From Scylla paramamosain (lineage: Eukaryota; Arthropoda; Malacostraca; Decapoda; Portunidae): 64,000 nucleotides of DNA. The stretch is taken from contig NW_026973729.1 in the NCBI RefSeq assembly GCF_035594125.1, forward strand, positions 372,001-436,000, in the 5' to 3' direction. The translations under genes were made by a program, and so were the position numbers. Below are positions 11,101 through 22,731 of the stretch, piece by piece (the stretch's first letter is position 1; every line of letters starts with the position of its first letter). The notes below the pieces were generated by a model, which did not search any database, was not told the DNA's origin, and saw only the letters and a program-made list of their open reading frames with translations.

Positions 11101-13176
11101 TTTCGGAATGTTATGTACCAAACTCTTAAGTGAATGCAAAGCCACCTACATGAGGAAATTAAACGACTTTACGAGAAACCTTACTTTTGAGTGTTTTTCA
11201 GTATATTAGGCACCAAAACGATAATAACATGGAAGTCAATCAATATGGGAATCCAAAACAAAATTACTGAAAACGTGCCTTTTCAGTGTTTTACGTAGAA
11301 AAACGCTAAAATGGATGGAAACCAACCAATATGAAGAAATAGAATAACATTACCAAAAATATATATTTTGAATGTTTTTGAGCTTGTTACCTAAAAAAAA
11401 TGCAAAAATGGATGCAAAGTATTGCAAAACAAAAGGACATTCTGAGAAACGTGTATAATGAGTGTTTTATAGTTACACAAGAACCAAAAGGCAAAAAACG
11501 CAAAAACTCCTGTACCTAGAGGAGTTTCTTAGATACAAAAATGATGAAACTCATGAATAACACTTTTAATTGAGAAACAGAATTACCTTACAAAATGTGT
11601 GTATTTTGAGTGTTTTTCACATTCTTAGTTACGAAAATCACAAATTACATGCGAAACTAGCTAGTTTCCTAGATACCAAAATGCCGAAACTCATGAATAA
11701 CACTCTTAATTGAGAAACAGAAAAACCTTACTAAATGCGTGTATTTTGAGTGCTTTTCACATTCTTAGTTACCTAAAACCCAAAATTGATTGCGAAACCA
11801 GCTTTATGTGGTAAAAAAAAAAAAAAACGACATTTTCAGAAAAGAGTCTATTGAGTGTTTTGATCGTGATAGGCAGTAAAGCACTAAAAAGAAGGGCAAT
11901 CACATTACATGGGAATAAAACCAATGTTTACCAAGAACTTGCCTTTAAGTGTTTTTGAGCTCCTTATATACCAAAACGCTAAAACGCATGCAAAACACAC
12001 TTTATGGAGAAACAGAATAACATTACCAAAAACATGTATTTTGAGTGTTTTTCATCATGTTACCAATAAAAAAGCTTAAAAACATGCTAAGAACCCTATT
12101 TATGGGAAACGAAAGGACATTACGAGAAAAGTGTATTATGAGTATTTTTTTAAATTCATTAAGTATCAAAAAGCTAAAAGCCACAAATAACTCTCTATTG
12201 AGAAAAAAAATAAATAAAAAAATACGATATTTCTTTTTCTTTCTTATTCATCTTCACAGGTCTACATAGGTGCCAAAATTCAAGCAAAATTCATGAAATT
12301 TTCTAAAGTAAGAACATTATCAAAAAAGTTAATTTTAGCTTTTTTTTTCTCGACTGTTATGTAGCAAACCATAAAGTGCATGCAAAGCCACCTATATGGG
12401 GAAATCAAACGTCTTTGCCAGAAAACTGTCTTATGAGTGTTTTTCAGCTTGTTAGGCACCAAAACGATAAATAACATTGAAGTCACTCTATATGGGAATC
12501 CAAAACAAAATTACTGAAAACGTGTCTTTTCTGTGTTTTACGTAGAAAAACGCTAAAACGGATGCAAACCAACCAATATGAAAAAAAAAATAGAATAACA
12601 TTACAAAAAAAACTATATTTTCAGTATTTTTGAGCTGGTTACCTACAAAAAAGGTGAAAATGGATGCAAAGCACTCCCTATTGGGAAGGAATAGGACATT
12701 ACGAGAAACGTGTATAATGAGTGTCTTATTATTTTCGAGCAAAAGAACTTGTGGTTCACAAGAACCACAAGGCAAAAAGCGCAAAAACTTGTGTAAATAA
12801 AGAAGTTTCTTAGATACCAAAATGCTGAAACTCATGAATAACAATCTTAATTGAGAAACAGAACAATCTTACCAAAAGCGTGTATTTTCATTGTTTTTCA
12901 CATTGTTAGTTAGCAAAATACCAAAAAGCATGCGAAACTAGCTTTATGTGAGAAAAAAATGACATTACCAGAAGTGTCTTTTGAGTGTTTTTGAGCGTGT
13001 TTGGCAATAAAGCACTAGAAAGCAGGGCAATCACATTACATGGGAATAAAACCAACTTTGATCAAGAACTTGCCATTATGTGTTTTTGAACTCCTTACAT
13101 ACTAAAACGCTAAAACGCATGCAAAACACTCCTTTATGGAGAAGCAGAAAAAAAAAAATACAAAAAACATGTGTTT
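8148..13176 (+). repeat. Satellite HOR array, well-registered
   Basis: Plus-polarity HOR satellite. The marker monomer (box followed by ATCATGTTACCTATAAAAACG) begins at 8641, 9723, 10804, 12042 and 13177, giving periods of 1082, 1081, 1238 and 1135 bp. The long 1238-bp unit contains an extra partial copy of two monomers near 11640-11790. Each unit contains one A-rich to T-rich segment before a TTATTCATCTTCATAGG block. No gene is seen; the short open frames are satellite readings. Confidence 0.9.
12748..12771. other. Hairpin-forming satellite variant
   Basis: A perfect 9-bp stem (CTTGTGGTT / AACCACAAG) with loop CACAAG, preceded by a GAGCAAAAGAA insertion absent from ordinary units. Same subtype as 35-58 and 16731-16754. 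Confidence 0.7.
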
Positions 13177-16100
13177 TAAGTGTTTTTGATCATGTTACCT
13201 TTAAAAACGCTTAAATACATGCAAAGAACCCCATCTTTGGGAAACGAAACGACATTACAAAAAACGTCTATTATGACTGTTTTGAAGTTCCTTAAGTACC
13301 AAAACGTTAAAACCCACAAATAACACTCTTTAAAGAGAAAAAAAAAATTCTGCCAAAATTCAGGGAATTTATGTGGATTGTTATTTACCAAACCTTAAAG
13401 TGCATGCAAACCCACCTATATGATTAAATTAAACGACTTGACCAGAAACCTGTCTTTCCAGTGTTTTTCAGTATGTTAGACACCAAACCAAAAAATAATA
13501 TGGAAGTCAGTCAATATGTGAATCCAAAAGAAAATTACTGAAAACGTGTCTTTTCAGTGTTTTACGTAGAAAAAACGCTAAAACGCATGCAAAGCAACGA
13601 ATATGAAGAAATAGAATAAAATTACCAAAACGTGTTTTGGGGCTTTTTACCTACAAAAAAACGCGAAAATGGATGTAAAAGCACTCTATATTGGTAAGAA
13701 AAAAGAACATTTAGAGAAACGTGTATAATGATTGTTTTATAGTTTCACAAAAACAAGACAAGAAACGCAAAAACTCGTGTATATAGAGAAGTTTCTTACA
13801 TACCAAAATGCTAAAACTCATGAATAACACTTTTAATTGAGAAACAGAACTACCTTACCAAATGTGTGTATTTTGAGTGTTTTTCACATTCTTAGTTACG
13901 AAAATCCCAAATTTCATTTATACATTATTTTGTTACAATATTTTGAGTGTTTTTGATCATGTTACCTATAAAAACGCTTAAATACATGTAAAGAATAACA
14001 TAACATTTTAACAAATAACATTTTTTTTTTAATTGATCATTAGCAACGGGATGCCAAAATTCTGGCAAAATTCAGGAAAATTACGTGAAAAAAGAATATT
14101 ATGAAAGAGGTTAATTTTAACTTTTTTTCGGACTGTTATGTACCAAACCCTAAAGTGTATGCAAAGCCACCTATATAAGGAAATTAAACAACTTTACAAG
14201 AAACCTGTTTTTTGAGTGTTTTTCAGCATGTTAGGCATCAAAACGATAAATAACATGGAAGTCACTCTATATGGGAATCCAAAAATTACTGAAAAACGTG
14301 TCTTTTCTGTGTTTACGTAGAAAAACGCTAAACACGGATGGAAACCAACCAATATGAAGAAATAGAATAACATTACCAAAAAGGTATATTTTGAGTGTTT
14401 TTGATCATGTTACCTATAAAAACGCTTCAATACATGTAAAGAACCTTATCTTTAGGAAACAAAAGGACATTACGAGAAACGAGTATTATGAGTGTTTATA
14501 CGTTCATTAAGTACCAAAAAGCTTAAACCAACAAATAACACTCTTTATAGAGAAAAAATAAATAAATGAAAAAAATAGCATTTTTTTTTTTTTTGTTATT
14601 GATCTTCATAGTTATCGAGATGCCAAAATTCTGGCAAAATTCAGGGAAATTATGTGAAAAAAGAATATCATAAAAGTTAATTTTAGCTTTTTTTCAGACC
14701 GTTATGTACCAAACCCTAAAGTGCATGTAGAACCACCTATATGGGGAAATTAAACGACTTTACCGGAAACCTGTCTTTTGCCTGTTTTTCAGTATGTTAG
14801 GCACCAAAACAATAAAAAATATGGAAATCACTCTGTATGGGAATCCAAAAGAAAATTACTGAAAACGTGTCTTTTCAGTGTTTTACGTAGAAAAAACGCT
14901 AAAAAGAAAGCAAATCAACCAATATCACGAAATAAAATAATATTACCAAAAAGGTATTGTTTGTGTTTTGAGCGAAAATTGATGCAAATCTCTCTATATT
15001 GGGAAACAAAAGGACATTACGAGAAACGTTTATAATGCTTTTTACCTACAAAAAAACGCGAAAATGGATGTAAAAGCACTCTATATTGGGAAGCAAAAGG
15101 ACATTTAGAGAAAAGTGTATAATGATTTTTTTTATAGTTTCACAAGAACCAGAAGACAAAAAACGCAAAAACTCGTGTATATTGAGAAGTTTCTTACATA
15201 CCAAAATGGTAAAACTCATGAATAACACTTTTAATTGAGAAACAGAACTACCTTACCAAATATATGTATTTTGAGTGTTTTTCACATTCTTAGTTACGAA
15301 AATCCAAAATTACATGCGAAACTAACTTTATGTGGGGAAAAAAATGACATTATGAGAAAAGTGTCTTTTGAGTGTTTTTGAGCGTGATATGCAAAAAAGC
15401 ACTAAAAAGCAGAATAATCACATTATATAGGAATAAAACTAACTTTTACGAAGAACTTGCCTTTAAATGTTTTTAACTCCTTACATACCAAAACGCTAAA
15501 ACGTATGCAAAACACCCTTTATGGAGAAACAGAATAACATTACCAAAAACATGTATTTTGAGTGTTTTTGATCATGTTACCTATAAAAACGCTTAAATAC
15601 ATGTAAAGAACCCTATGTCTGTGAAATGAAAGGACATATAAAAAAAAAAAAATTAGCTTTTTTCCGGAATTATGTACCAAACCCAGAAGTGCATGCACAG
15701 CCACCTATATGGGGAAATTACGACTTTACCAGAAATCTGTCTTTTGAGTGTTTTTCAGGAATTTCAACAATATTACTAAAAACGTGTCTTTTCAGTGATT
15801 TACGAAAAAAAACGCTAAAACGGATGTAAACCAACCAATATGAAGAAATAGAATAACTTTACCAAAAAGATATATTTTGAGTGTTTTTCAACTTGTTACC
15901 TAGAAAAAATGCGAAAATGGATGGAAAGTACTCAATATTGGGAAACAAAAGAACATTACGAGAAACGTGTACAATGAGTGTTTTATAGTTTCATACGAAC
16001 CACAAGGCAAAAAACGCAAAAAACTAGATATTACCTAAAAAAGTGTCGTTTGAATGTTTTTGAGCGTGATATGCAACAAAGCACTAAAAAGCAGAACAAT

Positions 16101-18158
16101 CATATTACATGGGAATAAAACCAACTTTTACGAAGAACTTGCCTTTAAGGGGTTTTTTTTAACTCCTTACATACCAAAACGCTAAAACGCATGCAAAAAC
16201 ACCCTTTTATGGAGAAACAGAGTAACATTACCAAAAACATGTATTTTGAGTGTTTTTGATCATGTTATTTATAAAAACGCTTAAATACATGCAAAGAACC
16301 TTATGTTTGGGAATCGAAAGGACATTACGAGAAACGTGTATTATGAGTGTTTTTAAGTTCCTTGAGTACTAAAAAAGCTAAAACCCACAAATAAAGCTCT
16401 TTATAGAGAAAAAAAACAAAAAATATTTTTTTGTTATTCATGTTTATAGGTACTAAGATGCAAAAATTCTGGCAATATTCTTTGGGAATTGAAAACAAAA
16501 TTACTGAAAACGTGTTTTTTCGGTGTTTTACGTAGAAAAACGTTAAAACGGATGCAAACCAACCAATATGAAGAAATAGAATAACATTACCAAAAAAGTA
16601 TATTTTGAGTGTTTTTGAGCTTGTTACCTAGAAAAAACGCGAAAATGAATGCAAAGCACTCCCTTTTGGGAAAGAAAAGGACATTACGAGAAACGTCTAA
16701 AATGAGTGTTTTTATATTCGGGCAAAAGAACTTGTGGTTCACAAGAACCACAAGGCAAAAAGCGCATAAAGTCGTGTATATAAAGAAGTTTCTTAGACAC
16801 CAAAAATGCTGAAACTTATGAATAACAATCTTAATTCAGAAACACAACATTACCAAGTGCGTGTATTTTGAGTGTTTTTTTCACATTCTTAGCAAAACCT
16901 CAAATAGCATGCGAAACTAGCTTTATGAGGGAAAAAAATGACATTAACAGAAGTGTCTTTTGAGTGTTCTTGAGCGTGTTAGGCAATAAAGCACTAAAAA
17001 GCAGGGCAATCATATTACATTGGAATAAAACCAACTTTTACAAAGAACTTGCCTTGATGTGTTTTTCAGCTCCTTACATACCAAATCGCTAAAACTCATG
17101 CTAAACACTCCTTTATGGAGAAGCAGAATAACATTACGAAAAACAAGTGTTTTTGAGTGTTTTTTTTTATCATGTTACCTATAAAAACGCTTAAATACAT
17201 GCAAAGATCCATATATTTGGGAAACGAAAGGACATTACGAGAAATGTGTATTATGAATGTTTTTAACTTGCTTAAGTACCAAAACGTTAAAACCTGCAAA
17301 TAACACTTTTTATAGAGAAAAAAAATAAGTAAAAAATAACATTTTTATTTTTTTTTGTTATTCATGTTAATAGGTACCAAGATGCCAAAATTCTGCCAAA
17401 ATTCAGGGAAATTATGTCGAAAAAAGAACATTATCGAAAAAGTTAATTTTACCTTTTTGTTTGGTTATGTACCAAACCATAAAGTGTATGCAAAGCCACC
17501 TATTTGAGAAAATTTAACGTCTTTTACAAGAAACCTGTCTTTTGAGTGTTATTACGCATGTTAGGCACCAAAACGATAGATAATATTAAAGTCACTCTAT
17601 ATGGAAATCCAAAACAGAATTATTGAAAACGTGTCTTTTAAAAGATTTACGTAGAAAAACGCTAAAACAGATGCAAACCAACCAATATGAAAAAATAGAA
17701 TAATATTACCAGAAAAGTATATTTTGTGTGTGTGAGCTTGTTACATAAAAAAAACGCAAAAATGGATGCAAAGCACTGTATATTAAGAAAAAAAAGGACA
17801 TAACGAGAAACGTGTATAATGAGTGTTTTATAGCTTCACCAGAATCAAGAGGCAAACAAAGCAAAAATTCGTCTGTGTAGAGAAGTTTAGAAGATACCAA
17901 AATGCTGAAACACTCTTAATCAAGAAACAGAACAACCTTACTAAATGCGTGTATTTTTAGTGTTTTTTTTTACATTCTTAGCAAAACCCCAAATTCCATG
18001 CGAAACTAACTTTATGTGGGAAAAAAAATGACATTACCAGAAAAGTGTCTTTGAGAGTTTTTGAGCGTGTTAGGCAATAAAGCACTAAAAAGCAGGGCAA
18101 TCACATTATATGGGAATAAAACCAACTTTTACGAAAAACTTGCCTTTTAGTGTTTTTG
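13177..18158 (+). repeat. Satellite HOR array with scrambled register
   Basis: Same plus-polarity satellite as upstream, but HOR marker spacing is irregular. Markers start at 13177, 13944, 14392, 15559, 16247 and 17154, giving 767, 448, 1167, 688 and 907 bp. Blocks of monomers have been lost, for example near 13920 where the array jumps between monomer types through a short AT-rich stretch. The last part (16925-18158) is the same HOR subtype as 2539-3644. Polarity flips at about 18158. No gene is seen. Confidence 0.88.
16731..16754. other. Hairpin-forming satellite variant
   Basis: Third copy of the 9-bp-stem variant, in the same monomer context as 12748-12771 and about 3.98 kb from it. This supports a direct duplication of that HOR subtype. 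Confidence 0.7.
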
Positions 18159-21100
18159 ACACGCATTTAGTAAGGTTGTTCTGTTTCTTAATTAAGAGTG
18201 TTATTCATGAGTTTCAGCATTTTAGTATTTAGGAGGCTTCTCCATATACACCAATTTTTGTATTTAAACGTTTTTATAGATAACATGATCAAAAAACGCT
18301 CAAAATATGTTTTTGGTAATGTTATTCTGTTTCTCCATGCGTTTTAGCGGTTTGTTATATAAAGAGCTTAAAAACACTTAAAGGGAAGTTTTTTGGTATA
18401 AATTGGTGTTATTCCAATGTAATATGATTGCCCTGCTTTTTAGTGCTTTATTGCCTATCATGCTCAAAAACACTTAAAAGACACTTTTCTGGTAATGTCA
18501 TTTTTTTCTTCACATAAAGGTGGTTTCGCATGCAATTTGGGGTTTTGATAACTAAGAATGTGAAAAGCTCGCAAAATACACGCATTTAGTAAGGTTGTTC
18601 TGTATCTCAATTAAGAGTGCTATTCATGAGTTTCAGCATTTTGGTATCTAGGAACATTCTCCATATACACGAGTTTTTGTGTTTTTAGCCTTTTGGTTCG
18701 TTTGAACTATAAAAAACTCATTATACACTTTTCTTGCAAAGTCCTTTTCTTTTCTTATATAGAGTGCTTTGGATCAATTTTCCCGTTTTTTGTAGGTAAC
18801 ATGCTCAAAAACACTCAAAATATACCTTTTTGGTAATGTTTTTCTATTTCTTGATATTGGTTGGTTTGCATCCGTTTCAGCGTTTTTCTACGTAAAACAC
18901 TGAAAAGACACGTTTTCAGCAATTTTGTTTTGGATTCTCATATAGTGAGTTACTTATTATTTATCGTTTTGGTGCCTAACATGCTGAAAAACACTCAAAA
19001 AACAGATTTCTGGTAAGGTCGTTTATTTTCCTCATATAGGAGTCCTTGGATGCATTTTAGGGTTTGGTATATAACAGTCCGAAAAAAAAGCTAAAATTAA
19101 CTTTTTTGATAATTTTCCTTTATCATATAATAGCCCTGAAATTTCCCAGAATTTTGGAATTGTTTGGAATAACAAAAAAAAAAAAAATCCTATTTTTATT
19201 TGTAGGTTTTAACTTTTTGGTACTTAAGGAACTTAAAAACACTTATAATACAGATTTCTCGTAATGACATTTCGTTTCGCAAACATAATGTTCTTTGTAT
19301 GTATTTAAGCATTTTTATAGATAACATGATCTAAACCCTCAAAATATATGTTTTTGGTAATTTTATTCTGTTTCTCCATAGAAGATGTTTTGCATGCGTT
19401 TTAGCGCTTTGGTATGTAATAAGCTCAAAAACACATAAAGGCAAGTTCTTGGTAAAAGTTGTTTTTATTCCCATGTAATGTTATTACCCTGCTTTTTAGT
19501 GCTTTATTGCCTAACACGCTCAAAAACACTCAAAAAACACTTTTCTTGTAATATCATTTTTTTTTCTTACATAAAGCTAGTTTTGCATGAAATTTGGGGT
19601 TTTGGTAACTAAGAATGTGAAAAAAACTCAAAACACAGGCATAGTGTAAGGTTGTTCTATTTCTTAATTAAAAATATTATTCATGAGTTCCAGCATTTTG
19701 GTATGTATGAAACTTTTCTAATAAACACATTTGGTAAGGTATTTCTGCTTCAAAATTAAAAGTGTTATTCATGAGTTTCAGTTTTTTGGTATGTAAGAAA
19801 CATTTTTACTTTACATGAGTTCTTTGAGTTTTTTTCCTTCTGGTTCTTGTCAAACTATAAAACACTCATACACGTTTCTCGTAATGTCCTTTTCTTTGCC
19901 AATATAAAGTGCTTTCCATCCATTTTTTTTCATTTTTTGTAGGTAACAAGCTCAAAAACACATCAAAATATATCTTTTTGGTAATGTTATTCTTTTTCTT
20001 CATATTGGTTGGTTTACATCCGTTTTAGCGTTTTTCTACGTAAATCACTGAAAAGACAGGTTTTCAGTAATATTGTTGATATTGCTGAAAAACACTCAAA
20101 AGACAGGTTTCTGGTAAAGTCGTGTAATTTCCCCATATAGGTGATTTGCATACACTTCAGGATTTGTACATATCTCCGGAAAAAAGCTAAAATTTTTTTT
20201 GTTTTTTTTTTTTACAAAATTTCCATGAATTTTGCCAGAATTTTGGCAACTCGGTAACTATGAAGATGAATAACAAAAAAAAAAAAAATCTCTCTGTAAA
20301 GAGTGTTATTTGTGGGTTTTAGCTTTTTGGTACTTAAGTAACTTAAAAACACTCATAATACACAATTTTCGTAATGTCCTTTTGTTGTACAAACATAGGG
20401 TCCTTTATTATGTATTTAAGCGTTTTTATAGGTTACATGATCAAAAACACTCAAAATACATGTTTTTGGTAATGTTATTCTGTTTCTCCATAAAGGGTGT
20501 TTTCCATACGTTTTAGAGATTTGGTATGTAAGGAGTTAAAAAACACTCAAAGGCAAGTTCTTCGTAAAAAGTTGGTTTTATTCCCATGTAATGTGATTGT
20601 TCTGCTTTTTAGGGCATTGTTGCATATCACGCTCAAAAACACTAAAAATACTCTCTTTTTGGAAATGTCATTTTTTTTTCCCACATGAAGGTAGTTTCGC
20701 ATGTAATTTGGCATTTTCGTAACTAAGAATGTGAAACACACTCAAAATACACAATATGGTTCTGTTTATTGATTAAAAGTGTTATTCATGCATTTCATTA
20801 TTTCGGTTTGTAAGAAATTTCTCTATATACACGAGTTTTTGTGTTTATTGCCTTGTGGTTGTTTTAAAACTATAAAACACTCATTATACACGTTTCTTGT
20901 AAAGTCCTTTTGTTTCCTAATATGCTTTACATCCATTTTTGCATTTTTTGTAGGTAACAAGCTCAAAAACACTCAAAATATATCTTTTTAGTAATGTTAT
21001 TCTATTTCTTCATATAGGTTGGTTTGCATCCGCTTGAATGTTTTTCTACGTAAAACACTGAAAAGACACGTTTTCAGTAATTTTGTATTGGATTCACATA

Positions 21101-21727
21101 TTGACTGACTTCCATATTATTTATCGTGTTGGTTCCTAACATGCTGAAAAACACTGAAAAGAAAATGAAAAGTCGTTTAACTTCCCTATATAGGTGTCTT
21201 TGCATGCACTTTAGGGTTTGGTACTTAACAATCCGAAAAAAAAGCTGTAATTAACATTTCCCACATAAATACCCTGAATTTTGGCAGAATTTTCGCATCT
21301 CGGTACCTATAAGGATGAGTAACAAAAAAAAAAATCCCATTTTTTTATTTTTTTGTTTATTATTTTTTTTCTAAAAAAAGTGTTATTTGTGGGTTTTAGC
21401 TTTTAGTTATTGAAGGAACTTAAAAAACACTCATAATACACGTTTCTCGTGATGTCCTTTCGTTTCCCAAACATAAGGTTCTTTGCATGTATTTAAGAGT
21501 TTTTATAGATAATATGATCAAAAACACTCAAAATACATGTATTTCGTAATATTATTCTGTTTCTCCATAAAATGTATTTTGCAGGCGTTTTAGCGTTTTG
21601 GTATGTAAGGAGCTCAAAAACACTTAAAGGCAAGTTCTTGGTAAAATTTGGTTTTATTCCCATGTAATGTGATTGCCCTTCCTTTTAGTGCTTTATTGCG
21701 TAACATGCTCAAAAACACTCAAAAGAC
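18159..21727 (-). repeat. Satellite HOR array, minus polarity
   Basis: About 3.5 kb of inverted HOR satellite. Equivalent GATCAAAAACACTC-type markers occur near 18285, 19329, 20440 and 21518, a period of about 1.05-1.1 kb. The left junction (TTAGTGTTTTTGACACGCAT) fuses a plus monomer head-on to a minus monomer, and a near-identical junction recurs at about 31345. No gene is seen. Confidence 0.9.
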
Positions 21728-22204
21728 ATGCAAGGCCTCGCATATGAGGAAATAAGAGACCTTACCAGAAATCTGTCTTTTGAGTGTTTTTCAGCATGTT
21801 AGGCACCAAAACGATAAATAATAAGGAACTCTCTCTATGTGGGAATCCAAAAGAAAATTACTGAAAACTTGTTTTCTCAGTGTTTTACGTAGAAAAACGC
21901 TAAAACGATGCAAACCAACCAATATCAAGAAGCAGAAAAACATTACCAAAAATATATATTTTGAGTGTTTTTGAGCTTGTTACATACAAAAAAACACAAA
22001 ATTGATACAAAACACTCTATATTGGGAAACAAAGGGACATTGCGAGAAAAGTGTATAATGTATGTTTTATAGTTCAAAAAAACCACAAGCCAAAAAACGC
22101 AAAAACTCGTGTATATGGAAAAGCTTCCTAGATACTAAATTGCTGAAACTCATGAATAACACTCTTAACTGAGAAACAGAACAACCTTACTAAATGCGTG
22201 TCAA
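21728..22204 (+). repeat. Short plus-polarity satellite patch
   Basis: About 480 bp of plus-polarity HOR satellite between two minus blocks. It starts within ACATGCAAGGCCTCGCATAT and ends at AAATGCGTGTCAAAAACACT, where a plus monomer abuts a minus monomer. No gene is seen. Confidence 0.85.
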
Positions 22205-22731
22205 AAACACTATAAGGCAAGTTTTTCGTAAAAGTTGGTTTTATTCCCATGTAATGTGATTGCCCTGCTTTTTAGTGCTTTATTGCCTAACATGCTCAAA
22301 AATACTCAAAGACATTTTTCTGGTAATGTCATTTTTTTCCCACATAAAGATAGTTTCGCATGGAATTTGGGGTTGTGGTAAGGAAGAATGTAAAAAAACA
22401 CTCAAAATACACGCATTTAGTAAGGTTGTTCTGTTTGTTGATTAAGAGTGTTATTCATGAGTTGTAGCATTTTGGTATCTTAGAAACTTCTCCACAGAGA
22501 CGAGTTTTTGCGTTGTTTGCCTTGTGATTCTGGTGAAACTATAAAACACTCATTATACACGTTTTTCGTTATGTCCATTTTTTTTCCTAATATACAGTGC
22601 TTTGCATCCATTTTTGCGTTTTTTTTTTATGTAACAAGCTCAAAAACACACAAAATATACTTTTCTGGTAATATTATTCTATTTTTTTTTCATATTCGTT
22701 GGTTTGCATCCGTTTTAGCGTTTTTCTACGA
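22205..22731 (-). repeat. Short minus-polarity satellite patch
   Basis: About 530 bp of inverted HOR satellite. It ends at TTTTTCTACGAGGAAATTAA, where minus sequence joins the plus monomer that normally reads ATATGAGGAAATTAAACGAC. No gene is seen. Confidence 0.85.
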
